A stretch of 64,000 bases of DNA from Pontibacter liquoris. GTDB taxonomy: Bacteria > Bacteroidota > Bacteroidia > Cytophagales > Hymenobacteraceae. Position 1 is the first letter of the stretch; every line of letters begins with the position of its first letter. The stretch is from the NCBI RefSeq assembly GCF_022758235.1, contig NZ_JALEBG010000001.1, positions 806,001 through 870,000 of the forward strand, given 5' to 3'. The notes under the pieces are model-generated. The model was not told the origin of the DNA, did not search any database, and saw only the letters and a program-made list of their open reading frames with translations. Both the position numbers and the translations under genes were made by a program. Shown here piece after piece: positions 42,228 through 50,985 of the stretch.

Positions 42228-45200
42228 ATGAAGAAAGTTTTAACCATTGCAGCCTTCCTGGCTTTAGGAGCCGGGAGTGCGATGGCGCAGAACACCTTTC
42301 CGCGCAATGGCGTGTATGATGAACGCTCCGGCCTGGTAGCTTTCACCAACGCCACCATCCACACCGATTATAAAACTACCATCCCGAACGCGACGCTTGT
42401 GATCCGCAATGGCCAGGTAGAAGCTGTAGGCAGCGGCGTGAAAGTACCAACCGGTGCTGTGGTGATCGATGCCAAAGGCAAGCACATTTATCCGGGCCTG
42501 GTAGATATGTTCAGCAACTACGGCCTGCCCGAAGTGAAAGAAGCCCGTGTTGGGTATGGCTCGCCGCCGCATCCGGATTCCGACAAGCTGGGCGCCTATG
42601 CCTGGAACCAGGCCATCCGGCCGGAAACCAACGCCGTGGAGCTTTTCAAGGTAAATAAAAAGGAAGCGGAAGCGCTGCGTAAACTTGGCTTCGGTACGGT
42701 TTTGTCGGTGCACCGCGACGGCATTGCCCGCGGCACGGCCACCTTGGTAACACTGGCTGATGCGCGCGAAAACGAAGTAGTGCTGCAGGACAAAGCGGCC
42801 GGCGCGCTCTCTTTCGATAGAGGCTCTTCGCAGCAGGATTATCCTAACTCGCTGATGGGCGCGGTGGCCTTGCTGCGCCAGACTTACCTGGATGCCAAAT
42901 GGAACGCCCAGAGTACGGCCAAAGAGCAGAACCTTTCTTTAAAAGCCTTTACGGAGGCTAGCAAATACCCGCAGATCTTTGAAGCCGATAACCACCTGAA
43001 CGTGGTGCGTGCCGATAAAGTGGGCGACGAGTTTGGTAAGCAATACATCATCAAGGGCAGTGGCGACGAATACCAGATGCTGCGCGAGGTGAAAGCGACC
43101 AATGCGCCGCTGATCATTTCGGTGAACTACCCGGACGCTTACAACGTGGAAGATCCTTTTGATGTGCGCCGCGTATCGCTGGCGGATATGAAACACTGGG
43201 AAATGGCGCCGGCCAATGCGGCCATGCTGCAGAAAGCGGGCATCACCTTCGCCTTTACCGCATCTGATCTGAAAGATAAAAAAGACTTTCTGCCTAACGT
43301 GCGCAAAGCCATCAAGTATGGCCTGCCCGAGCAGGAAGCCCTGAAAGCGCTTACCGCCACGCCGGCTGCCCTGCTGCATGCCGAAGGCCGCGTAGGTAGC
43401 CTGGGCGAAGGCAAGCTGGCCAACTTCCTGATCACGTCCGGCAACCTGTTTGCCGACGACAACATCATTCTGGAGAACTGGGTGCAGGGGCATCAGTACA
43501 AAGTAGCCGAGGTGCCATCCGATTACAGGGGTGTTTATACCTTAAAAGTTGGACAGGAACCGGAGCGCAAACTCATGATTGCCGGCACTGCCGATAAACC
43601 CGAGCTGAAAGTAATTGGCCAGGATACCGTTAAAGGCAAGATCACATTTAACGGCAACCTGGTTACCCTCTCTTTCAACAAAAGCAAAAAAGACAAGGCT
43701 GCCATCCGCCTGAGTGGCTGGCTGAATGAGAAGAACATGCAGGGCGAAGGCCAGTTGCCGGATGCCACTACCGTAAAATGGCTGGCGACGTTCTCAGCCG
43801 CGATGAGCGACAAAGCCAAAAAGGATAGTGTGAAAACCGCTGCTCCCGTGCAGTTAGGAAGCCTTGTTTATCCTTTTGCGGCCTATGGCCAGAGCGAGTT
43901 GCCCAAGCAGGAAACCGTGCTGATCAGAAATGCCACCGTTTGGACAAACGAAAAGGAGGGCAAACTGGAGAACACGGATGTGCTGCTCAAGAATGGCAAA
44001 ATTGCCAAAGTAGGCAAGAACCTGAGCGAGTCCGGCGCCAAAGTGATCGACGGCACAGGCAAGCACCTGACGGCCGGTATCATCGACGAGCACTCGCACA
44101 TTGCCCTCGACGATATTAACGAAGGCACGCAGGCCGTTACTTCCGAAGTACGCATGTCGGATGTGGTGAACTCCGAAGATGTGAACATTTACCGCCAGCT
44201 GGCCGGTGGCGTAACAGCCTCGCAACTGCTGCATGGCTCTGCCAACCCTATTGGCGGACAATCGGCGCTGATTAAAATGCGCTGGGGCAAAAGCCCCGAA
44301 GAACTGCTGGTTGAAAACGCAGACGGCTACATCAAATTTGCACTGGGCGAGAACGTGAAGCAATCGAACCGTAGCCGCGAGCATAGCATCCGTTTCCCGC
44401 AGACCCGCATGGGCGTGGAGCAGGTATACGTGGATGCCTTCCAGCGCGCCAAAGAGTATGAGCAAGACTGGAAAGCCTATAACGGACTATCCAAACGCAA
44501 GCAGGCCAAAGCCACTGCTCCGCGCCGCGACCTGGAACTGGATGCCCTGGTAGAGATCCTGAACAAGAAGCGTTTCATCACCTGCCACTCTTACGTGCAG
44601 TCGGAGATCAACATGATGATGAAAGTGGGCGATGAAATGGGCTTTAAGGTAAACACATTCACTCACATCCTGGAAGGCTATAAAGTGGCTGATAAGATGG
44701 CCGCCCGCGGCATAGGCGCCGGTACTTTCTCGGACTGGTGGGCTTACAAAATGGAGGTGAAAGATGCCATCCCGCAGAACGCTGGCATTATGAGCCAGGT
44801 GGGCGTGGTAACGGCCATCAACTCGGATGATGCCGAGATGGCCCGCCGCCTGAACCAGGAAGCTGCCAAAAGCGTGAAGTATACCGGCATGAGCGAAGAG
44901 GACGCCCTAAAAATGGTAACCCTGAACCCGGCCAAACTGCTGCACCTGGACAAGCGCATGGGAAGTATAAAAGCCGGCAAAGACGCTGACCTGGTTCTAT
45001 GGAACAACCACCCGCTTTCGATCTACGCCAAACCTGAAAAGACGTTTGTGGATGGCATTGCCTACTACGACGCAGTGCGTGATGCGCAGCTTCGTCAGGA
45101 CATGGAGAAAGAGCGCATGCGCCTGGTACAGGAAATGCTGAACGCCAAAACCGGCGGTGCTAAAACGCAGGCGCCCGTTAGCCGGAAAGTACGCGTACTG

Positions 45201-45251
45201 GATTGCGACGAAGTGGAGTTGAGCCAGGAAGAGCAATACACCGCTTATTAA
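42228..45251 (+). CDS. Exported double amidohydrolase-family protein
   Basis: 1007 residues with a signal peptide (FLALGAGSAMAQ). It contains two amidohydrolase units in tandem. The N-terminal unit (about 30-450) has the family's beta-sandwich and IYPGLVDMF but lacks the HxH metal pair. The C-terminal unit (about 570-985) has it: IIDEHSHIALDD with His622/His624, then TCHSYVQSE, NTFTHILEGYK and INSDDAEMARR as further metal ligands, and a closing sandwich (KDADLVLWNNHPLS). So one half is probably catalytic and one structural. The family suggests hydrolysis of an amide, imide or peptide bond in the periplasm. It is followed by a second amidohydrolase-like gene. Confidence 0.88.
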   Translation: MKKVLTIAAFLALGAGSAMAQNTFPRNGVYDERSGLVAFTNATIHTDYKTTIPNATLVIRNGQVEAVGSGVKVPTGAVVIDAKGKHIYPGLVDMFSNYGLPEVKEARVGYGSPPHPDSDKLGAYAWNQAIRPETNAVELFKVNKKEAEALRKLGFGTVLSVHRDGIARGTATLVTLADARENEVVLQDKAAGALSFDRGSSQQDYPNSLMGAVALLRQTYLDAKWNAQSTAKEQNLSLKAFTEASKYPQIFEADNHLNVVRADKVGDEFGKQYIIKGSGDEYQMLREVKATNAPLIISVNYPDAYNVEDPFDVRRVSLADMKHWEMAPANAAMLQKAGITFAFTASDLKDKKDFLPNVRKAIKYGLPEQEALKALTATPAALLHAEGRVGSLGEGKLANFLITSGNLFADDNIILENWVQGHQYKVAEVPSDYRGVYTLKVGQEPERKLMIAGTADKPELKVIGQDTVKGKITFNGNLVTLSFNKSKKDKAAIRLSGWLNEKNMQGEGQLPDATTVKWLATFSAAMSDKAKKDSVKTAAPVQLGSLVYPFAAYGQSELPKQETVLIRNATVWTNEKEGKLENTDVLLKNGKIAKVGKNLSESGAKVIDGTGKHLTAGIIDEHSHIALDDINEGTQAVTSEVRMSDVVNSEDVNIYRQLAGGVTASQLLHGSANPIGGQSALIKMRWGKSPEELLVENADGYIKFALGENVKQSNRSREHSIRFPQTRMGVEQVYVDAFQRAKEYEQDWKAYNGLSKRKQAKATAPRRDLELDALVEILNKKRFITCHSYVQSEINMMMKVGDEMGFKVNTFTHILEGYKVADKMAARGIGAGTFSDWWAYKMEVKDAIPQNAGIMSQVGVVTAINSDDAEMARRLNQEAAKSVKYTGMSEEDALKMVTLNPAKLLHLDKRMGSIKAGKDADLVLWNNHPLSIYAKPEKTFVDGIAYYDAVRDAQLRQDMEKERMRLVQEMLNAKTGGAKTQAPVSRKVRVLDCDEVELSQEEQYTAY

Positions 45252-45388
45252 TTGTTAATTGCTGTAGTGTTAAATGGCTAAATGGTTGGTTATCATAAAT
45301 AAACAAGTATAGCTGATCAACCATTTAGCAGTTAAACCATTTAACCTTCAAGCCATTTCGCTATCAAGAAAGAACTGAATTCGAAAAA

Positions 45389-46738
45389 ATGAAAATCACG
45401 AAAAGATATATATCTGCGCTGGCTGCCCTGCTGCTTAGTGTGCCTGTGTGGGCACAGGTTCCAGCGCCGGCACCCAAGCAAAGCAAGCCTGTTTTGCTTA
45501 AAGGTGCAACGCTGCACGTCGGCAACGGCACGGTGATCGAGAATGCTGCCGTAGCCTTCAGCAATGGCAAAATAACCTATGCCGGTCCGCAAAGTGGCGC
45601 CGACCTGAGCGGCTACGAGGTGGTGGACGTGACAGGCCAGCAAATCTATCCCGGCCTAATCCATCCCAATTCCGGCCTGGGCCTGAACGAGATCGAGAGC
45701 GTACGCGCTACCATTGATGCGCAGGAAGTGGGGCAGTTTAACCCCAATGTGCGCTCGGTGGTAGCCTATAACACTGATTCCGATATCATCCCGACCATCC
45801 GAACCAACGGGGTGCTGATGACGCAGGTAACGCCTGCTGGCGGAACGATCTCCGGAACCTCGTCGGTGGTGCAGCTGGATGCCTGGAACTGGGAGGATGC
45901 AATTGTAAAAGGCGATGAAGGGGTGCACCTGAACTGGCCTGGCATGCTGGTAGAAACCGGCAACCCGGAAATTGATAAACGCCTGGCCCGCATGAAGGAG
46001 CAGCGTGAGCAGACCCTGACCGACCTGGCCGCCCTGATGCGGGATGCCAGCGTGTATAAAACCGGCAAGCACGACAACCAGAACCTGAAATTAACCGCCT
46101 TGACGGGCCTCTTTGATGGGACTAAAAAGCTGTACATCCACGCAGACTATGGCAAGGAGATACTGGAAGCTGTTAATTTTGCGAAGAAGTATGGCGTAAA
46201 GGACATGGTGCTGGTAGGCGGCCGCGATGCGCTGGTAGTAGCCGATTTCCTGAAAGCAAACAACATTCCAGTGATCTACTCCGGGGTGCATGCCTTGCCT
46301 TCCCGTGCGGAAGAAGATGTGGACGGTCCTTACAAAATGCCTTTCCTGCTGCAGCAGGCCGGTTTGCTCGTTGCCCTGGATTATGACCTGAGCGTACATG
46401 GTATCCGCAACCTGCCGTTTATTGCCGGCACCGCCGCCGCCTATGGTCTGAACAAAGAGCAGGCTCTGGCCACGGTTACGTTGAATACCGCCAGAATATT
46501 AGGCATCGACAAGCAGGCAGGTTCTGTGGAAGTAGGCAAAGACGCCACCCTGGTGGTTTCTGCCGGCGACCTGCTGGACATGCGCACCAACAATGTGACG
46601 CAGGCGTTCATCCAGGGTCGTAAAATAGACCTGAACAACAAGCAGACCTACCTGTATAAAAAGTTTGAGAGCAAGTATAAAGCACAGCAGGACGCTGCCG
46701 CTACCACCGGTGCTGCCGCCCCATCGTCAGGCCACTAG
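45389..46738 (+). CDS. Exported amidohydrolase-like protein lacking the HxH motif
   Basis: 449 residues with a signal peptide (LLLSVPVWAQ). The fold is amidohydrolase-like: VLLKGATLHVGNGTVIENAAV, IYPGLIHPNSGLGLNEIES and the closing sandwich EVGKDATLVVSAGDLLD. Where active members have HxH after PG[LF][IV], this one reads HPN, and the later His ligands are not evident. It thus resembles the N-terminal, non-metal half of the 1007-residue protein encoded 137 bases upstream. The two probably act together, with this one as a non-catalytic or altered partner. The C-terminus is Ala/Thr/Ser-rich (AAATTGAAAPSSGH). Confidence 0.85.
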   Translation: MKITKRYISALAALLLSVPVWAQVPAPAPKQSKPVLLKGATLHVGNGTVIENAAVAFSNGKITYAGPQSGADLSGYEVVDVTGQQIYPGLIHPNSGLGLNEIESVRATIDAQEVGQFNPNVRSVVAYNTDSDIIPTIRTNGVLMTQVTPAGGTISGTSSVVQLDAWNWEDAIVKGDEGVHLNWPGMLVETGNPEIDKRLARMKEQREQTLTDLAALMRDASVYKTGKHDNQNLKLTALTGLFDGTKKLYIHADYGKEILEAVNFAKKYGVKDMVLVGGRDALVVADFLKANNIPVIYSGVHALPSRAEEDVDGPYKMPFLLQQAGLLVALDYDLSVHGIRNLPFIAGTAAAYGLNKEQALATVTLNTARILGIDKQAGSVEVGKDATLVVSAGDLLDMRTNNVTQAFIQGRKIDLNNKQTYLYKKFESKYKAQQDAAATTGAAAPSSGH

Positions 46739-46740
46739 GT

Positions 46741-47212
46741 TATACTTCAAATAAGCTTATAAAAGCTGCTGGTTCAGGTTCTGAGCCAGCAGCTTTTTTG
46801 TTTTAGGGAATGTTTGTAGGTAGAGCAGGAGCCTTATACTTGCCGCACGGGGATTCTTAGGGCTAATTTTCGATTATACTTGGTAGCTGGAATATGATGC
46901 GCTGGTTTATACTTTGGCTATACTTGGTAGTTGATCAAATTCATCGTTTTGTACACCTGGCTATACTTGCGTACAGCCGAGATTATTAGTTTATATATGC
47001 TGCTATACTTGCTAGTTATCGGTCTTCCTCAGTCTTATAATTGCCCTGTTTCACCTTATACTTTGGAGCGCTCCAAGCCCGCGAGGGCTCGCCCTTGCGT
47101 TTCGCGCTGCTTTCGTTTCCTGCCTAACGGCTGCCGCTCCCGCGGCACCGGAAACTCTCGAGGCGCTCAACCCAAGGACTGGGATCAGTTTCGATAGCTT
47201 AGATTTATACTT
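46741..47212. repeat. Cluster of nine TATACTT words in one orientation
   Basis: Copies of TATACTT start at 46741, 46835, 46875, 46908, 46919, 46962, 47004, 47057 and 47206, all on the plus strand. Two of them (46875 and 46919) extend to TATACTTGGTAG. Confidence 0.85.
46761..46803 (+). terminator. Rho-independent terminator after the amidohydrolase genes
   Basis: AAAAGCTGCTGG pairs exactly with CCAGCAGCTTTT, and the inner bases extend the stem to 17 pairs with one G-U. A T-rich run (TTTTTTGTTTTA) follows. Confidence 0.88.
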
Positions 47213-47258
47213 TTGCAGAAAGATGAGCTTCAACTTTAACAGCATTGTACTTTTGAAG

Positions 47259-47278
47259 GGACAGGTCGCGACCTGTCC
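47259..47278. repeat. Perfect 20-bp palindrome
   Basis: GGACAGGTCGCGACCTGTCC is perfectly self-complementary with no loop. It is flanked by GC-rich sequence (GCGCGATGGC). It may be an intergenic repeat core or a protein-binding site. Confidence 0.7.
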
Positions 47279-47351
47279 GCGCGATGGCAGACGCTTTGAA
47301 ACCTTAGCCTAAGTATAAGTATGACTCTTTTTCTTCTTACCTCTTTCTTTT

Positions 47352-47400
47352 TGTCATCTTGAAAGGATCTTGGTGGAAGGGAGGTTAAGCCTTTACTACA
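47352..47400. repeat. Partial copy of the MITE-like element
   Basis: TGTCATCTTGAAAGGATCTT and the following GGTGGAAGG ... GGTTAAGCC match the left two thirds of the element at 1935-2010. The right terminal repeat is not recognisable. Confidence 0.55.
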
Positions 47401-47540
47401 CTTGCATTCTGTTCCTCCATCAGCCTAAAGTCCCCTTTGAGGGGGTAGGGGGATGTTCTTCTTTATCCTTAACTAATCAGCTTATACTCTGACTCAAGTA
47501 TACTTGTGTTCTCACCACCAATAATTATAAGCAACCGGCT

Positions 47541-47666
47541 CTTTTGGAATTATAATCCAAAAGTAAAGTAACCGCAGATTTGTAATCCGCCTAGAAAAAG
47601 CCTTGGCTCGAAGCACACTAGCGGATTACAAATCCGCGACAGACTACATTCCGGATTGCAAATCCG
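47541..47666. repeat. REP-like cluster of GGATT/AATCC palindromes
   Basis: Four related small palindromes: CTTTTGGA-N7-TCCAAAAG (47541-47563), GCAGATT-TGT-AATCCGC (47574-47590), GCGGATT-ACA-AATCCGC (47621-47637) and CGGATT-GCA-AATCCG (47652-47666). The last two are followed by GACAG and AAACAG. The three-base loops and repeated stem suggest REP/BIME-like units. Confidence 0.7.
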
Positions 47667-47854
47667 AAACAGCAGAGTTTACCCAGATCTCTCCTAGCGT
47701 CGAGATGACAGCAGAGCGGAGTGAATCTTTTCGCATCAGCCCGAACCCACAAAGCTTATACTTCACAAGCAGCAAAAACCGGCTCCCCTCCTTAAACAAG
47801 GAGGCGCCAGGGGTGGTTGGATTCGGTCCTGCAACGTTTAAACAAGCAACCCTA

Positions 47855-47888
47855 TAAAAAAGAAAACCCCTGATCAGCGACCAGGGGG
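47855..47888 (-). terminator. Rho-independent terminator after the second M61 gene
   Basis: On the minus strand CCCCTG pairs with CAGGGG across a 9-base loop and is followed by TTTTCTTTTTTAT. It lies about 35 bases beyond the stop. Confidence 0.75.
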
Positions 47889-47922
47889 CTCAGTAAGATA
47901 ATTACAAACAACAAACTATCTT

Positions 47923-49725
47923 TTACATGTTCTGCAGCCAGCTGTTACGCAGGGCCAGTTGCTCGGGCGTAGCCTGCGGGTTTAGCTCAAAAACATGCTT
48001 CTGTACGGCATCGCGCTGCAGTACGGTGGTGCTTACCTGCTGCTTCACGCCGTTGCGCAAAACAGTATAGGTGATTTTATTACCGGGCTTTGCCGCCACA
48101 AGTTTCATAAGTTCTTCCTGCGCATTCTGCAGAGTTACCGGAACACCATCTTTCGCGATCAGCTGGTCCTGGTTGTGCAGGCCGGCTTTGGCCAGTTCAT
48201 CAGCTACCTCTACAAAAACGATCGCGCCTTCCGGGGTTACCGTGAAATCATAGCCCAGAAAAGGCTTCTGCTCGTTTGTTTTCACAACCGGCAAATACGT
48301 TATGCCCAGCTTGCTGTAATAGTCGGCAATAGGCAGCGGCTCAGCGTTTTTAACATAACGGTCAAAGAAGTCGCCGATCTCGGGGTATGTTTTAGCAGTG
48401 AAAATGTTGAAGAAATCATTTTCCGGGAACGCCTTTTTCGGGCCATACTCCTTCGAGAGCTCATTGATCACCTCGCGCAGGCCGCGCTTTCCACCCGATA
48501 GTTCCAGCAAGCGGATATCGAGCAAGGCAGCTGTCAGGGCACCGCGGTTGTAGATGTTGCCGTATTGCTTCTGGCCTTCGGGGGTATACGAGGTCAGGGC
48601 TAGTTTCTGCAGGCTGTAGTTCGGGTCCATGCGGTCGTTAAAGTATAACTTTTCGCGCAGGTCGGTCAGGTAAGCGGGCAGGTCGATGAGCTTGTTGCGC
48701 AGCTGCATCATATCCGAGGCCCACTCGGTGGTGCCTTCGTAGAGCCACAGGTGCTGCGAAGGCGTTGGCGTTACGAAGTTAAACTGCGAAATGACCTCGC
48801 TGTGGATGTTGAGTGGGGTGATGATGTGGAAGAATTCATGCGAGGCCACATCGGTGATGTGCTGCGCAAACTCGGGCGTAAGCTCTTTTTCCCGGAACAC
48901 ATACTCCGAGCTGTAGGAATGCTCCCAGGCGCCCATTTCCTGGTCTTCGAAATGGTAGAGAAACGTGTAGCGGTCTACCGGGAAATCGACCACGAACTTA
49001 TTTGCCGCTTCCAGCATGGCCGTCATGTTGGCCATCAGCGCCTGCGACGCTACTTTACCGGTTTTGGAGTAAGTATAAATGGCAATAGTAGTGCCTTTAA
49101 AGTTGCTTTCGGCTTTGGTCAGGGTGCCGGCAAGTATAGGCGAATCCACGATCTGGTCGAAGTTCTCGGCCTGGTAATAGCCTTTATCATCCAGCTTGAG
49201 GGCGGTGCCCACGAGCCAGCTCTGCGGGTAGTCCAGCTTTACGCGCAGCGGCGTGGCCTGTAATCCTTTCAGGTAGCCAAATACGCCCTGTCCGTTTATG
49301 AGGGCATGGTCCTGCTCCAGCGAGGTGCCGCACATTTTATACACGGTATTCTCTTTCACAGGGGTGTCCCAAGTTTCGGCAATGCGGTAGCTGATGCGGC
49401 GCACTTTTTCAGGTTTGCTCAGCTGCCACTGGTTAGTGCTGATCTGGGTAGTTTTCAGCTCGCGGCCCTTTTTATCGTAGGCTTTAAACTCGCGCACAAA
49501 ACGGCCGATGTCCATGGTCTGGTAGGTGCCCGGGGCTGTTGCCGCAAACTGGTACACATCGTTTTGTTTGGAGAGCCCTTTTACCTGCAGGATCACGTTA
49601 AATTCATCGGCTGCCCTGTCGTTGAGGTTGACCAGGTAGGTGAGCTCGGGCTTTCTTCCGGCCTCAGCCTGGGGCGGCAAAGCAAGAAGTGCAAGTAAGC
49701 CAAGGGCGGCGGTAATTCTTCTCAT
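47923..49725 (-). CDS. M61 family metallopeptidase with PDZ domain (second paralogue)
   Basis: 600 residues, starting at MRRITAALGLLALLALPPQAEAG, which gives a clean signal peptide; an ATG five codons upstream is less likely. The layout equals that of the 6864-8735 protein: beta domain, zinc motif HEFFH in DVASHEFFHIITPLNIHSE, third ligand in LWLYEGTTEWAS, and a PDZ-like domain (AGLHNQDQLIAKDGVPVT). It has the same ending (ATPEQLALRNSWLQNM). It should be an exported aminopeptidase-type enzyme. No operon partner; a low-complexity protein gene is divergent. Confidence 0.92.
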   Translation of the reverse strand: MRRITAALGLLALLALPPQAEAGRKPELTYLVNLNDRAADEFNVILQVKGLSKQNDVYQFAATAPGTYQTMDIGRFVREFKAYDKKGRELKTTQISTNQWQLSKPEKVRRISYRIAETWDTPVKENTVYKMCGTSLEQDHALINGQGVFGYLKGLQATPLRVKLDYPQSWLVGTALKLDDKGYYQAENFDQIVDSPILAGTLTKAESNFKGTTIAIYTYSKTGKVASQALMANMTAMLEAANKFVVDFPVDRYTFLYHFEDQEMGAWEHSYSSEYVFREKELTPEFAQHITDVASHEFFHIITPLNIHSEVISQFNFVTPTPSQHLWLYEGTTEWASDMMQLRNKLIDLPAYLTDLREKLYFNDRMDPNYSLQKLALTSYTPEGQKQYGNIYNRGALTAALLDIRLLELSGGKRGLREVINELSKEYGPKKAFPENDFFNIFTAKTYPEIGDFFDRYVKNAEPLPIADYYSKLGITYLPVVKTNEQKPFLGYDFTVTPEGAIVFVEVADELAKAGLHNQDQLIAKDGVPVTLQNAQEELMKLVAAKPGNKITYTVLRNGVKQQVSTTVLQRDAVQKHVFELNPQATPEQLALRNSWLQNM

Positions 49726-49945
49726 AGCTTGAAACGGCATATAACGTCTGAGGAAAAGTATAAAATGCCGCTGCCTTTCACTAATAAATTAGATGAACGG
49801 TGCAAACATCTCGACTGAAGGGCCACTTCTGCCATTTTGCACCTTTTATACTTCCAGTAAACCAGCTATTACCAGGCGCAGACCCAACACTGTGGCCGTA
49901 AGTTCGTTTATAGGGAAAGTAAATACCTCTAAAAAAGCTATACCT

Positions 49946-50842
49946 ATGGAAAGAGACGACCGATATTACAACAGCGGAAATAATTACGAAGGCGATAACC
50001 GCCGGCAACGACATAACAACGCGGGAGACAAGCTCTCCAATTACCAGACCCGCTACGAAAGCCACGGCAATTATTATGGTATGCCCAATGCGCAACAAAC
50101 CTATCAGGATGTGCGCGCCGCACACGGCCCGTTGCATGGCAATAATACCTCCGGACCGGTAGGCGGCTACGGCGCCAGCAGTTACCGGGGGGCTAGCGAC
50201 CAGGGCAACCAGGGCCGCTGGGAAGAACAAAACCGCACCCATCGCAACGAAGGCGACCGCGAAAGCCGCCACTATAACTATGGCTCGGGCCACCAAAGTA
50301 CTTCCGGGCACCGCAACCGGGACAATCATTACCGGTACGGCGACCCGAACCCATATATGGGCGGATATGAGCAGACCAGGGGCACCGGCTGGGACCGCGA
50401 TAGCTCGGGCGCTTACCGGGGCAGCACCAGCACCAACGACAACAGCCGCTATGCGCGCCAGGATAACAGCTACCAGAGCAGCGGCCAGGGCAGAAGGTAC
50501 AGCGACTTTGGCCGTGATGAGCAGCGCTCCTACAATCCCGGCAACGTGGACGCGTACTACGACCGCTCGGACTTTAACCGCAGCAGCTCTGACAACGACT
50601 TCCGCGGGTACCGGCCTCAGCAGAACCGTTTTTACGACAGCGATGCACGGCGGCACGTAGAGTTGCAGCAGGGAGAGATCCGCACTACGCGCAGTAGCCA
50701 GGACGAAATACGCGACCAGGATTATACCAAACACGAAAACCGCTACCGCAGTGGCAGCGAGGAGCGCCGCCACCGGTCAGGCCCTAACTACAATGCCAGC
50801 TCATCAGCCAGCAGTTATACCGACAGCGGAAGCATTCGCTAG
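49946..50842 (+). CDS. Low-complexity hydrophilic protein, probably disordered
   Basis: 298 residues from the ATG at 49946 (MERDDRYYNSGNNYEGD). The open frame extends 51 codons upstream, but that part has a different composition and lies in the promoter region. The protein is dominated by Tyr, Arg, Ser, Gly, Asn and Asp, has almost no aliphatic residues, no Cys and no signal peptide. Segments such as GSGHQSTSGHRNRDNHYRYG and YNPGNVDAYYDRSDF recur in style but not as exact repeats. It is likely cytosolic, with a possible role in desiccation or stress or in phase separation; that is inference. I do not recognise a family. A terminator follows. Confidence 0.7.
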   Translation: MERDDRYYNSGNNYEGDNRRQRHNNAGDKLSNYQTRYESHGNYYGMPNAQQTYQDVRAAHGPLHGNNTSGPVGGYGASSYRGASDQGNQGRWEEQNRTHRNEGDRESRHYNYGSGHQSTSGHRNRDNHYRYGDPNPYMGGYEQTRGTGWDRDSSGAYRGSTSTNDNSRYARQDNSYQSSGQGRRYSDFGRDEQRSYNPGNVDAYYDRSDFNRSSSDNDFRGYRPQQNRFYDSDARRHVELQQGEIRTTRSSQDEIRDQDYTKHENRYRSGSEERRHRSGPNYNASSSASSYTDSGSIR

Positions 50843-50856
50843 CATTCGTTAAAAGC

Positions 50857-50888
50857 AAAAGCCCGCAGCTGGTTCTGCGGGCTTTTTT
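50857..50888 (+). terminator. Rho-independent terminator
   Basis: AAAAGCCCGCAG pairs with CTGCGGGCTTTT over 12 bp across a 6-base loop, followed by a T-run. Confidence 0.88.
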
Positions 50889-50985
50889 ATGCATGTTTAT
50901 ATTTTCGCAATCAGCGGCTGCCCGATAACACGCGTAGTTTGTTTATCACGTTAATCCCGTATCCTCCAACAAAGAACTGACACAT

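Larger units (their letters stand above)
46739..47922. other. Long gene-free region rich in repeats
   Basis: The largest spacer of the window (1184 bases). In order it contains a terminator for the amidohydrolase genes, nine same-orientation TATACTT words (46741-47212), a GC-rich structured stretch at about 47070-47170, a 20-bp palindrome (47259-47278), a MITE-like left end (47352-47400), a cluster of REP-like palindromes (47541-47666) and a minus-strand terminator at the far end. Two C/G-rich words near 47431-47453 and 47784-47820 (CCCCTTTGAGGGGGTAGGGG and CTCCTTAAACAAGGAG) are further hairpin-like repeats. No coding sequence is convincing. Confidence 0.75.

Noticed and set aside
47603..47857. 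84-codon open frame in the large spacer
   Set aside because: It runs across REP-like palindromes and a hairpin repeat, so the translation reflects repeat DNA.
49781..50773. Open frame of 330 codons on the minus strand, giving a very hydrophobic Val/Ala/Ile-rich product
   Set aside because: It is the exact antisense of the low-complexity gene at 49946-50842; the hydrophobicity follows from complementing Tyr/Arg/Asp codons. It overlaps the promoter region and has no signal, family match or terminator in its direction.
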